Assembly (NCBI GenBank): GCA_002116315.1
Contig: KZ107847.1
Location: 124,001-188,000 of the forward strand
DNA: 64,000 nucleotides
Direction: 5' to 3'
Source: Epicoccum nigrum
Lineage: Eukaryota; Ascomycota; Dothideomycetes; Pleosporales; Didymellaceae
The first letter of the stretch is position 1. The number at the start of each line of letters is the position of its first letter. The notes below the pieces were generated by a model. That model was given only the letters and a program-made list of their open reading frames with translations. It had not been told where the DNA came from and searched no databases. The translations under genes were made by a program, and so were the position numbers. This document shows positions 10,401 through 20,103 of the stretch, in pieces.

Positions 10401-10855
10401 GTGAAGAGCATCCGCGCCAATACATTCGCATGGCATTTACACTCCTCAATGCGCTCTGTGCGCCTGGACAGACAGAGCTTCGCCACAAGACGCTAATGAA
10501 CGGCACCACGCAGAAGTCGCACGATCTCTTCAAGCGGACTCACAACCGCGACTTTGTCGTCATGTCACTCTGCTACTTTACTGCCCGATTTTTCATCGAA
10601 CCTGTCACGGCCAAGTCGATCTCGGCTGCAAATGCCGTGCGGCAGCACGCAAAGGCGAGTAATAAGCCCGTATGGATCGCGGTAGCCTGTGGTCTTTTGA
10701 TCAGGGTCTTCGAGCATGCCAACAATCTTGCAGAGAAGCAGAGATATGAGGATTTCTACGAAAAGACGAGACCGAGTCTTCCGGCGCCGTTAAGAGGTGA
10801 CGATGTTGATGCCGAAGGCGAAGATGACGATGGAGACGTGAATATGATGGGCTAG
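7499..10855 (+). CDS. MAU2: Cohesin loading factor subunit Mau2/Scc4, with Gln-rich N-terminal extension
   Basis: Single exon, 1118 residues. About residues 1-470 are low-complexity Gln/Pro/Ser (QQQYQQQ runs). The remainder is alpha-helical with a TPR-like pattern and matches the cohesin-loading-factor family: EYIAEARSLG, LRLRYASLLIEETENTTEIE, LARFRLQDLRYSMLHLQARY-like text, and FQQIAWVYAFRFLKVSLLLQ. Scc4/Mau2 wraps the Scc2/Nipbl N-terminus and helps load cohesin on chromosomes. Yeast Scc4 is about 620 residues, so the head is an extension. The tail is acidic (DAEGEDDDGDVNMMG). Start ATG 7499 has a good context (GCCATGG). An exact 72-nt repeat period lies at 8555-8770. Confidence 0.88.
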   Translation: MDPRYSQQYSYTGGSNAQYTPQQPQNGYLQYGQAPQYQQQYQQQYPLQQMQMHHGYQQQAQTQQRQPQVVIPRQQNQQYMPMAQPQYPQTYSPQQQYQQRSYNQSQYQHNQQLQYQQSPPQQSRRQQQQPPPQFRPAPQSQPYEQVPQAQQYQQSPKVQQYQQSPQAQLRPHPQQQSHAQSYLQSRQQSAMQPQVVIPQRTPTSMSYPHMSSPQASSPNVRLMQAPVQRTSVVEISQLDGTQDMYRRQSAQQVATPPTSNSIQRTASHNESVRQSHQVPLTTPNRTQAQQQPHLQPQPQQQQKAPQDHDQAKLEQQQQRQRQHQWQQQQQQRMSVDDTVQVKVAQQQPRPASRVQTTPQRVKSQSSHQPKAVQVISRVQITPERTSSQSLQQPKPPQAAPQVQITPQRTPSQSFKQPPPLQKTPQPQTPSQGPPSQQSSSQPRSHPKVVIPRPPSHQLTSPTKAAPAQLSQKVLPADLSVMLLSAADEYIAEARSLGSSVARQRKSNEVQQYHKLMSTAMGCMDAVLRKYNMQPRDEAKLRLRYASLLIEETENTTEIEEILSKGVSLCARFRLQDLRYSMLHLQARYQFKTNHRAAFKALDKNISEAETFQQIAWVYAFRFLKVSLLLQSPDRIETIPALQQLHSISTYAMKRGDTAVGFACNALEAMVHLRSSAQDRMTEAQRAIAQARSLQLTMSAEQQGSFGTFFNVVDLACGIHQNAPDSAKSTALVQATADENDDGLGTADGIFTVILDRTSGGTLTTDTGGIFRKTAEGRDELVFTWLPREDIKALCFHLCALDQNVHEKAQNLAQEARSRCRDLMRGQSPYGLPISTSCSQLKWRKTLYWHTTFTLGLIGAHRDDQATANEALGSLTRRVAAPPYANHQTYSATLSYLEAIIDQNNGRFDAALATYSSSTFAVPDKNHAPTLNNELGILAAMNRLLIARDPTHPDHENIEALLTQIAAACEEHPRQYIRMAFTLLNALCAPGQTELRHKTLMNGTTQKSHDLFKRTHNRDFVVMSLCYFTARFFIEPVTAKSISAANAVRQHAKASNKPVWIAVACGLLIRVFEHANNLAEKQRYEDFYEKTRPSLPAPLRGDDVDAEGEDDDGDVNMMG
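8555..8770 (+). repeat. Three 24-residue repeats in the MAU2 head
   Basis: Exact 72-nt period starting at 8555, 8627 and 8699. The units begin RVQTTPQR, RVQITPER and QVQITPQR, followed by SQS and QP-rich text. Units are diverged but without indels. Confidence 0.85.
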
Positions 10856-11763
10856 AGGCTGTTGTAAGAGTCTATGTACGATTTTACGGGCGATGTGCAT
10901 GTGCTGGAGTCATGTTCTAAGGCGCAAATATGTGTTGCATGCACAGGTATACCAATGGTCGTCGAAAGGTGGCGCATGTTGTATCTTAGACGAGGCAATG
11001 TCTGATACCGCGGCACAGCATAAAAGATGCTTGTCTAGTCCTCGAAAAGCTCCCAATCTTCAAGATAGATTGGTGGGTTACTGTTATGGCTTTTGCATTG
11101 ACCAGTTTTGCTGTTCATGATAGCTATACCTCTACTATGTGAGTATCACTGAGTGTTTGTGACCGAGTGCTTATAATCAAACTGAAGCCTATAATTAAAA
11201 ATCAACCCAGGAATATTGTTGCAGAATCGATACTGTAATATAGTTCACCACTTGTACAAAAGTTAGGTTCAAGGAGCAGGCTCTTGCACGTCAGAAATAT
11301 TGGGAAATAAGTCCTTAGTGTAGAACATAAAATACCCGCGCTCTATAACTTTAAGACCTTTAAGGACTATAGACAGGCTAGGTGTCAGGCTGGGCTCCGC
11401 CCACTCAGCCATCAAAGCCTCAAAAAGGCAGCACGATCGCGTATTAGGCGATCGCGGGCGGAACAGTACTGATAACCTGTTATCTCAACTCACTTGAGAC
11501 AACCACGCCTTGCACACGCTGCGCGAGGCCTGACACCAGGCAAGTAAAAAGCTCTTACTCGTTCTTACTTATAGTCTTTAGGGTCTAATTCTAGCTAGTA
11601 ATAGTAGAGCATTTGCGTTGTAAAGTACCTCGTTATCTACGGCTTTCATTGGCGCGCAAGAGGCAGGGATGACTAAAAGCGCGCTAGTGCCGAGCAGCAT
11701 CGCGAACCTCAATGTACACGTTGCTACACGTCATTCGCGTTTCCCTTACAAACAGTGCTGGCC
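10856..11763. other. Intergenic MAU2-COG1 with repeat-like DNA
   Basis: 908 bp. The first half is AT-rich and holds the MAU2 3' side. The middle holds a fold-back element (separate entry). The last ~100 bp is the COG1 upstream region; a frame from 11669 is out of phase with COG1. Confidence 0.6.
11355..11590. repeat. Fold-back (MITE-like) element
   Basis: The left arm GACCTTTAAGGACTATAG (11355-) and GGTGTCAGGC (from 11381) recur inverted at the right end as GCCTGACACC (11526-) and TATAGTCTTTAGGGTC (about 11569-). Inside are a hairpin CGATCGC-7-GCGATCG (11434-11454) and GATAAC-CT-GTTATC (11471-11484). No coding capacity. Terminal bounds and target duplication could not be fixed. Confidence 0.55.
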
Positions 11764-14266
11764 ATGGCAAACGAGGTGCCTGATCCTCGTACCTTCCAGT
11801 CATGGGAGGATGCTTTTCAATATCCAATCCCGACAGTGCGGAAGCTCGAACAGCAGCTCCGCACAACGGCCGATGACAACCGTGAGAAGCTGCGATCGCT
11901 CGTGGGGTATACATTGTTTGATACCATTGTTGTTTAGATATGTAGCTGATTATTGTATAGGGCGAGCTACCGTAACCTCCTCAACACAGCCGAAACAATT
12001 ATCGACATGGAAACCCAGATCGAACAAGTTGAATCGAGGCTCGGTCGCGTAGGCCAGAATTGCAACTCAAGGGTCTTGGATAAGGTCTCCGGAAACGTAG
12101 TCAAGATGGATGCACATGCAAGAGGCAGCGGTTAGTCACTGGTACATCGCACACGGAGGAAACCCCTGTTGATTTGGGCCCGCAGATGTCGACCGATACA
12201 CATTTGCATCCCAGCTCTCAGTTCTACGCAACGCACCAACCGTGAAGACCCGACTCATGCGCAAGGATGACCAGCATCTTCTCATCGCAAAAGTTCTTGT
12301 CATCTCCCGTCTCCTGCACAAGGCCCTCAGCCAGTCGGCCAAGAAGCCGCCGATTGTGGATCAACTATGGGAAAAGTTGCTCTTAGCACGCAGGAGATTA
12401 CTGCGAAGGATTGATAAGCGACTGGCGAGTTCGACTGGAGATATCGCAGGCTTGATCGAAAGCATGAGTGCGTACGCACTGGCTACCAGCTCTGCGCCAT
12501 CTGATGTATTGAAGCATTTCCACAAAGTGCGGAAGGACAAGATGGTGAGCGAGTTGAAGAAGGGGGGAGATGAGCTTGCGAAGCGAGGAATCAATGCTCT
12601 TCGGCTTTGCATTCAGACCTGTCAAGAGACCCAAACGATCTTTCCCAGGCGGCTCGCCGAAGCTCTCGCAAATTTAAAAGCGCATCCTTTGATCCAAGAT
12701 CCCGAAGTGCGCGGCTTGTACGAACTGAACTTGGATGTCCATGATCGATGGATCGGTGACGAGGTCCGTAATTACACGCCATGGCCCCGCCACGATGAGC
12801 TCCAAAGACCAGAAGCAGAGAAGATACTACATCGTTGGTCAAAAGATACAATTTCGGCTTTCTTAAAGGGGGTCAGGACCATTCTCGAAAATGAAGATCG
12901 GTTAGCAGAAGTTGCAAGCTTGCGGCAGGAGTTGATCGAAACATGGATGTTGTCCGGTCCACGCATGGCCGGAGTCAAGTTTGCGAATGTACTGGATGAT
13001 CTGCGGGACACGATGAACGATAAGCTGGAGATGATTGTGCGGGCACGCACGCAGGCACTGCAAGATGTGGTACGAGAGCTCACAGCGGGTCTGAACAGCC
13101 TGAATGCGAACAACGACCAGTCCAGCTTATCACTTTGGAACACCACAACCGACGCCAAAGACTTGAGCAATGGCGCGCAGGCCTTCAAGACGGCGATTGT
13201 CAACACACATCAAGGGCGGGATCGAGCTGTTCTGGATGTCACTGCTGCTTTTGACAGTTGGATGGACTCGGTGCTCGAGGTCAAGGGCATCGTGAAGAGT
13301 ATGAAAGAAGCTCGCTGGGACGACACTTTTGTAGATGATATCGAGGCGAGTTCAGACGACGACGATTTGGGAGACTCGAAGCAAACTCTGCTCAGCGCGG
13401 ATGATCCGCGATTACTGGAGGATGTCACGCAAGACGCCATTGGCCAGTCCTTGGAAAGCTTGGGTAAGAGTGTTTCCCAGATTGCTCAAAACACGACGGA
13501 TGACCGAGGCGATGGTTCTGTGCAGAAGGTCGTGTTTATTTTGCGGGTCGTTCGGGACTTTAGCGATCGCATACCACAACTTCGCCTTCAGGAAAGATCG
13601 TCAACCTTTCCAACACCGTTCACTTCGACCATCTTGGAGCCACTCCACACACTCCTTGCTATGCACGTTGCTCAGTCTACGCTCCCAGCTTACGAGTCCT
13701 CTCTCCGCTCCTCGCTGAAAGGTCGTACCCAAACGCATATACTATGGGAAGGACATCCACCATTGCCAAGCCAGCCGTCACCTGGCACCTTCAGATTCTT
13801 GCGAGAAGTCAATCGAATCATGGGGCGCTTGGGCAGCAATCTTTGGGCTCCCGCCGCTGTCGCGATCGTAAGGAAGCAAATGTCCCTTGATGTTGCGTCG
13901 GTACTGGAAAAGCATATTGATGCTAATAAGAATACCGGTGTACAGGGAGAGACTAAAGCTAAGCCGAATGTTGAGCTGGAGGAAGCCGATGGTCAAAAGG
14001 GGACTGGCGAAGCAACTGCTGACGAGACAGCTGCCTCTACTGATAAAGAGGACGAACTCCGGGATCAGACGTTTAAACAGTCTGCTTTCGATGCGCTATA
14101 CATGCAACGTTTCTTCAGTGACGACACAGAGACATCGCAGACCTTGGACGGTATAGTCGCAAAGATTGATCTCAAAGATCTTGACGACGCCGCCATCCAG
14201 AGGCTGAAGAAGAATGCAGCAGAGTATGCCAAGAAGACGTATCTCCTGTTTGCTTTACTTGCTTAG
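11764..14266 (+). CDS. COG1: Conserved oligomeric Golgi complex subunit 1
   Basis: Exons 11764-11906, 11961-12130 and 12186-14266, giving 797 residues. The N-terminus has the Vps51/Cog1 tether signature: FPIPTVRKLE-like text, then SYRNLLNTAETIIDMETQIE and DRYTFASQLSVLRNAPT. The remainder is helical with long amphipathic stretches, as in the Cog1 family. COG tethers retrograde vesicles at the Golgi; Cog1 belongs to lobe A. The two introns (GTATAC...ATAG; GTTAGT...GCAG) lie in the N-terminal coiled coil. An acidic segment (ASSDDDDLGDSK) lies mid-protein. Similarity is modest outside the N-terminus, as usual for Cog1. Confidence 0.87.
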
Positions 14267-14500
14267 GATGTTTTGCATCACTAATCGAGGTTCCAACAGC
14301 CCATGCAGAAGCGGTTCGATAGAGTATGAGTAGAAGAAATGATTCTTAAGCCAGACGTCTGGCAAATGATCGCTCCGAAGAGGTTCAGGTGTGTCTCTAT
14401 ATGACCATTAACGCACGAAATGTATGACACGAGTGGATATGAAAATGCACGCTATGTCTCCTCAAGACCCATCTTCACAACCTCAACGACACGTCCTTTC

Positions 14501-15496
14501 TCACGTCTCATCCATTTTATCCTCCTTGTCTCCACACCGCAAATCCTCCACCTCCTTCCTCAGCAACTCGATCTCCTTCTCCTGCGCCTTCATCTTCTCC
14601 AACGCCATCTCAATCAACCTCGCCTTATTCACCGTCTTCTTCTCCCCGGGTCTCCCCTTCCCACTCCCCTCGCTCATCCCGCTCATCCCACTGATCCCAC
14701 TCGTCTCACTAAACACGCTCTGCACATCTCCTTCCTTGGGCTCCCCGCGCATAACCACAAAACACGTCGTCCCGCTTCCGAACGTGACTTCGCCGTCCAG
14801 CAAAAACTCCGCCAGGTCCACCATGGCCGTCTTCATGCGATCGCGCCGCGCCTGCTCGGCCGCCCGGTGCGTCGCGCGCTTCATCATCACGCCCGTCGCC
14901 ATGGCGGTGCTGAAGTGCAGTCCCATTTCGAGGTGCTGTCCGGAAGAAATGAGCTCGTAGTTTGATTTGGAGGCGAGCAGGTCTGCTTGCGGGGTTGTTA
15001 CGCCGCCGGCTGCTGTTGGGGCGTGAGTAGACTAGATCTGGATAATATATCAAGGGCCTGGCCTACCGTTGCTGTCTGTTGTCGCTATGGAGGATGTACG
15101 GCGAGCGATTGGCACTCTCTTGGTTTGCGGCTGGGGAGGTAGGCTGGAGATCTCGCTGACGGTCGAGATTGTGCTCGCCGTGTCTGCGGTGATGCTTGGG
15201 CTCCTGATACTGGCTGTGGAAATGGATGGCTGCTTAAGTGGCCGGATTGGGACGGAGGACTGGAAGTGCTGTTGTGGTTGTTGTTGGAGCGGTGCTTGAT
15301 CGTGTTGAGGTGGCGCTTGATTCTGTTGCGGCACCTGTTGAGCCTGCGACTGTGCACTCTCTCGTACTGGGCTGTATCTCCTTCTCTTCTTGAATAGCTG
15401 TGGCCATGTTCTGCTAAGAGGACCGCGATGTGAGTGTGTGTCGGGTTCAATCGATTGCTGAGTTGGATAGGGTTGCATGGCTACCGAGGGAGGCAT
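14501..15496 (-). CDS. bHLH transcription factor, PHO4/NUC-1-like
   Basis: Exons 15496-15067 and 15009-14501, giving 312 residues. The N-terminal part is Gln/Pro/Ser-rich (PQQNQAPPQHDQAP). The basic region KRATHRAAEQARRDRMK is at residues 188-204, with His192, Glu196 and Arg200 in the register that reads CACGTG, as in Pho4. Helix 1 (about 201-215) is followed by a loop of over 40 residues including GISGMSGMSEGSG. Then come helix 2 and a leucine-zipper-like tail (MALEKMKAQEKEIELLRKEV). Relation to Pho4/NUC-1 phosphate control is inferred from the basic region only. A TTG-initiated frame extends 14 codons upstream; the first ATG was chosen. Confidence 0.82.
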
Positions 15497-15639
15497 GGCA
15501 TCGGTATAAGATAGTCCGAAATCGAGAGGCGCAGTCAAAGTCAGCTCGAATTAAGGTGACGATATGTTATCGAAAATGTTGTGATTTGATTTGGCGATGT
15601 TGGTCACAATATGTCTAGGGTAGGATGTAGGTTGTGATC

Positions 15640-15645
15640 CACGTG
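15640..15645. promoter_or_regulatory. CACGTG E-box
   Basis: Perfect CACGTG 144 bp upstream of the bHLH start codon; this is the site class expected for its H-E-R basic region. Binding is inferred. Confidence 0.45.
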
Positions 15646-15958
15646 TTTAGTGTGAATGATAGGCAGCCACTCTTTAGCTCCGTGATGGCTATAATGTTAC
15701 TTCCCTTCGACTACACACTAAGGCTGGTCTCTTCGCTGTTTGGATGGGAATTGGAAAGCGTGGATCAAAGTATTCGACAGCTTCTACGGTGGGACACCGA
15801 TTCCACCATTATCTATCTGACCTTTCGTTACATTAAAAGCAATGGTGGCACCCACATCCCTTCCCCTTCCCCTCAGGGAACATGTGCGGGAGCTCAGCCT
15901 TGGCGCTCGGTGCTTCGCGATGTTGCACGCTCCAGCCAACCGGAGAGTGAAAGCGACC

Positions 15959-15964
15959 CACGTG
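15959..15964. promoter_or_regulatory. CACGTG E-box
   Basis: Second perfect CACGTG in the same intergenic region, 463 bp upstream of the bHLH start. Confidence 0.35.
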
Positions 15965-16259
15965 TGGCGCCAAGGCTCAGCAGCGCCACGCAGGGTAGCT
16001 GTCAGAGCGCCATGGGATTGCTGATCAGCCCAGTTGAGCACCAAGATGAGTTTGGTCTGATTGGAGGAAGCTTGCCACTAGAGAAAGCGCGGCAGGAGAT
16101 CAAGTGGAAGTTGCCTTTGGTGGACCATGCATCCTAGCTCCCGAAATCTACGGGCGGAGCCCCAGAATGCAGCGCAAGACAACGCAGGCGGTGAACGGAT
16201 ATGGAATCGTGACGGCATGTAAGGCGAGATTCATAGGCAATGGATTTAATGAGTTTTGG

Positions 16260-16265
16260 CACGTG
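16260..16265. promoter_or_regulatory. CACGTG E-box
   Basis: Third perfect CACGTG in the interval, 195 bp beyond the MFS stop codon, so it could sit in that gene's 3' region. Confidence 0.3.
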
Positions 16266-16459
16266 CGATGAAGCCAGGGTTGCAGGTGCACATCAGGCTG
16301 ATAATGCATCAGGCGGCGGATAGCAACACCGATGATTGAAACGGCAAACCCGGAAGGCCTTCAGAACTTGGGGATCGAGGACTGATATAGAAGTAAATAA
16401 CGTCATAGAATTGGGTATAGAACTCGTTTGCCAGGCGAACACATAGTACAGTGGAACCG

Positions 16460-18200
16460 TTACATAGTGCTCACTCTACTCACCATCTCGTGGCTATCCT
16501 GGCTATTCTTATTACGATAGCCACCAGGCACATACTCCAGGTCCTCGTCTTCCAGATCCGTATCCAGCGGCTCTTCGCTGAGCATCTTAGGGTTTAAAGC
16601 GAACGCACCTTTTGGTACGAACGTGCTTGTCATTACGAGGATTGCAATGATTGTAAATTGGATGCCCGCCACATTGCGCATAGCAGGCTGGATGTTGTCT
16701 CCGTTCACGAAGGATACGTGATCGATATAGGTACCTAAGCAAACGGAGGCAATCGCGTAAGTGACGATGTATGAGCTGTACAGAAAGGCCATCACTGCGC
16801 CTAAGGCTGATACATTTTGGGTGTCTGACTCGATGCGCGCAAGCGATCTGTAATTGTTGTCAGTGAATCGTCCCTTGGTCAATCAGCGGCCCTCTTACGC
16901 TTGAATATAGGCGGCAAGCGATACATCACCAGCTGCCCAACCAAAACTGATTGGCAGAAAAGTGGCTGCAACAATCCAAGCTTGTCCTACGTCGCCCTTT
17001 GGTGGGTGCCAAAATGGCAAATACCAGACAATCAGAAGTGCTACTGCGTCGATGCGCAGCCATGGCATTGGTGTTTGCACGAAATTCGTAAACATGAAGA
17101 CAAACAGTGCACCGAGAAGTTCACCGAAATTTGATCCTCCGACCATGATCTGCGCCCAAGCAGAGTTTCCGAGATATCGACGGGCTACTGCGGGCGCAAT
17201 AGCATTCTCAAGGTAGCGATGGCCATAGAGTGCGACCGCGTATCCGGGGAGCAACCAGACAAATTTCCGATGCGTGAAGATGATCTTGCCCCCTGTCCAG
17301 ATTGATTCGAAGAATAGATAGAAACCGCTTCCTACGGCTCTAACGTAGGTGGGTTGGCCTTCAAATATCAGGTTGCTTTCGACTTGCGGCCCTGCCTCTT
17401 GTATGAAGAACCAAAGGACCGACGCGGCGGCGAAGAATATCGGGGTTATGATGAAAGAATAGTTATTCCCGAAACGCGGGATCAGCGCAAGAGCTGTGCA
17501 GAACGCTCCTGCCGTCCCAGAAACTTCGTAAAAGATGTGAACAAGCGAGTCCATACGTCGCAGCTTTTGTACATTGCCGCCTACAAGGTCTCGGGGGATC
17601 ACTCTGCGGATGAGCTCGACCATACCGTAGACGACACCGCATACGCAGTCTACACTCTGTCAGTGCATGAACATTTACTTTACTAAGCGTGATACAATGG
17701 GAACAATTGCTTGAGTAACGAATTGTACGGACATTGGAGGTCCACTCACAAATCGGTATCATGCTGTCAGTATCGTAACTGCCATAGTAGCTGAAATCAT
17801 CTGCATTGTGTCCCTTTGGTGCGAATCTACCACCGGTCGCTACGTCAAGAATAAGAAGTATACTGCTCATAACTCCAAAAATCAAGATAGCGCAGGCCAA
17901 AACGTTCTTGGTTGGATACCTCTTGATCAGCGGAGCTATCAAGATCGAGCCGACGCACTGGAAAGCCTGGTTGAGACCTGTCAATATACCAACTCTTTGA
18001 AATGTGATAGAGACATCCGTTCGCTTCTCAAGTGCATCGTAACGATTTGTCGCAAGAGCGATGATGGAGCCATTGAAAGCCTCGAGTCCGAATTTGTACA
18101 TCATGATACCAGCGATGTACATAGCGATGTTTCGTCGCTCGACGGGCGTGTAAATGTTCCATGTTTCGCGGATGACCGCGATAGGTCGGAACTTGGTCAT
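16460..18200 (-). CDS. Major facilitator superfamily membrane protein, substrate unknown
   Basis: Exons 18200-17750, 17649-16899 and 16847-16460, giving 529 residues with about twelve hydrophobic segments. The N-terminal MTKFRPIAVIRETWNIYTP leads into the first membrane helix. The junction of exons 1 and 2 was set at GTGTAG/ACTGCG because it alone keeps the frame, giving IYCVCGVVYGMVELIRRVIP. The cytoplasmic loop DLVGGNVQKLRRMDSLVHI and HRYLENAIAPAVARRYLG belong to a fungal MFS group without known substrate. The tail is acidic (DTDLEDEDLEYVPGG). A signal-type N-terminus is absent, as expected. Confidence 0.82.
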
Positions 18201-19281
18201 GTTGGCGGTGTGCTACGGACTGTAGCAACGATCCCAGGAATGCGGAGACGTAGTTTATACAACCCGATGGAAGTGATATTGTGCTAGAGCTCCTGGCCAA
18301 TCAGGACAGGCAAGGATTGCATGTGCAGACTACAGCCTCTCCCAAGAAAGAATGCCTGCGCCGCCCGCGTAAGTGACAAAAGCGCATTGCGAGGATGCCT
18401 TGTTGTCCGTATCAGCTGTAGAGGGCGCCGCAGTGGTTTCATAGCCAAGGTGTGCCACTGAGGACCGGGTCCCAAAGCGAACTTGGCGGGTTGCACCGCG
18501 TTATCCAGTCAGGGTGTAGAATGCAGCACGTGGAGTGCGCACGCTCCTCCAACTACCAACATCAGCCCAAACTGGAACCGTGCCCTGCGGATCAACTAAA
18601 GCCGGAGGCGATATTTTGACATCCGATGTTGCTCTATAAAATCGCTGAGTGGTGGGAAGCGAGTTGTTCGACATGACAGAAGCGAGGAAGAGGTCACTGA
18701 GTTCGAGATATGATAGTTGGCGCTAAGTTGAACCACCCGTAACAAGTGACAGCTGACAGCAACGTCAAGACAGCTGCCGGCAAGGCTGAGCCGGGCTAGT
18801 ACGAGCTATTCCGCATGTTGCCAACCAAAGACCCTCCCTGTCTCTTGTGCATTGAGACTGCACCACCCAAAACCATTGTGCCAGGTAAAAAGGATGCATA
18901 ATCGTGGTATTCAATGCACGGGTCTTTTGCCGAACTACTGGTACCCATGTTGATGGTTCCTGCAGTAGAACGTGTCAGTCGCGAATGTCACCTTTCTGGT
19001 TTCGGACTCCAGTGACAGAGTGATGTCAATGGTAGGTATCCTCAAACACGAGGAGTCTATTTGGTATCAGCAACCGAGTTCACTAAAAACATAAAAGCAA
19101 AGCTGACCTCTGCACTGTCCCTCCTAGTGCTCTACTACATGTAAAGAGCAACAGGTGGGGCTTCGAAGTGGGACTACACTCGAGGATACGCCCACTAAAC
19201 TTCATAAAGGGCCTCTCGTACCATGACGTTTCAGGCGTGTCGATTGCCTCAAAGGTCTCCAAGTACTACATTCTGGCCGTC
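18201..19281. other. Intergenic, no gene seen
   Basis: 1081 bp between the MFS start and the CWC21 stop. A TATAAA-like run at about 18636 faces no gene on the plus strand. Open frames are short and unconvincing. Confidence 0.6.
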
Positions 19282-19886
19282 TCAATCAGAGTCGTCTTCC
19301 CGATAGCGGCGCGCGTCTTTAGCTCGTTCGGCCTTTTCATCGTCTTCAGCTTCTCGCTTCGCCAAGGATTCCCGCAGGCGCTCCTCCTGTTTTCGCCAAT
19401 GGCTACCCTCTTCGTAGTCTTCGCTGATACCTAGGGCCTTCCTCATTCTGTCACTCTCCTCTGCCTTTGCTTTGGCAAGATCGTGAACCTGATGTGCTTT
19501 CAGACGCTTCGCGTTGGGACCGAGGTCTCTGCCGTCCTTTCGCTCCTGGTCAAGTTTCCGGCGAAGGGTCTCGCACTGATCGTCGATCTCGTCTTCGTCT
19601 ACTCTGCACATAGTCAGTATGCACGTGATATCCAGGATATTCAGCAGCCGCAGTACCCTTCTTCTTCCAGCTTGTCTCTCAGCTCGAAGACCTTTACTTC
19701 AATGTCGCGCTTCGCCTCGTGTTCAAGGATCTCTGCATCGGGCTGGCGCGGGCGATGGCGCGCATGATCGAGGTCCTTCTTATACGGCGCAACCTTGTCG
19801 CGGGGTCTCAGAAGCGAACGGTTCTTCTGTACGTAGCCGGAGGTGCCACTGCCTCGTGGAGTCGTGAGTCCCACGTTGTCGGCCAT
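19282..19886 (-). CDS. CWC21: Pre-mRNA splicing factor Cwc21 (SRm300 N-terminal type)
   Basis: Exons 19886-19657 and 19603-19282, giving 183 residues. The N-terminus MADNVGLTTPRGSGTSGYVQ matches the Cwc21/SRRM2 start (yeast SYNGIGLKSAKGSSTSGHVQ). The cwf21 domain follows at about residues 55-105: ILEHEAKRDIEVKVFELRDK, then LEEEGVDEDEIDDQCETLRR across the intron. The tail is charged, ending RRYREDDSD. Cwc21 binds Prp8 and Snu114 in the catalytic spliceosome. The donor GTACTG is weak, but the acceptor and the restored frame are clear. It is divergent from CDC123 with 217 bp between starts. Confidence 0.93.
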
Positions 19887-20103
19887 GATGTGTGATGTAA
19901 TGGTGTTGGTGTTGGCGTTGGCGTTGGGGCATGCAGGTGCCAGGCGAGTGTGCGGAGATTCAGTCGGAGGTGCCGCCCGTGCTCCTGCCGCGGACATTTG
20001 CCCCACCATAGATTTCCTTTGTACCAAATGACGACTCACGCAAGATGAGAATCACAACTCGCGGCGCGCGCCTTGCAGAGCAGCATAAGCCATATCGCCC
20101 ACC

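Larger units (their letters stand above)
15497..16459. promoter_or_regulatory. bHLH gene upstream region / MFS gene 3' side
   Basis: 963 bp, with three CACGTG boxes and no credible gene. A 167-codon plus frame at 15634-16137 opens at GTG and has no recognisable domain. Confidence 0.5.

Noticed and set aside
15634..16137. 167-codon plus-strand frame between the bHLH and MFS genes
   Set aside because: Opens at GTG, has no recognisable domain, and reads like translated regulatory DNA; it covers two of the CACGTG boxes.
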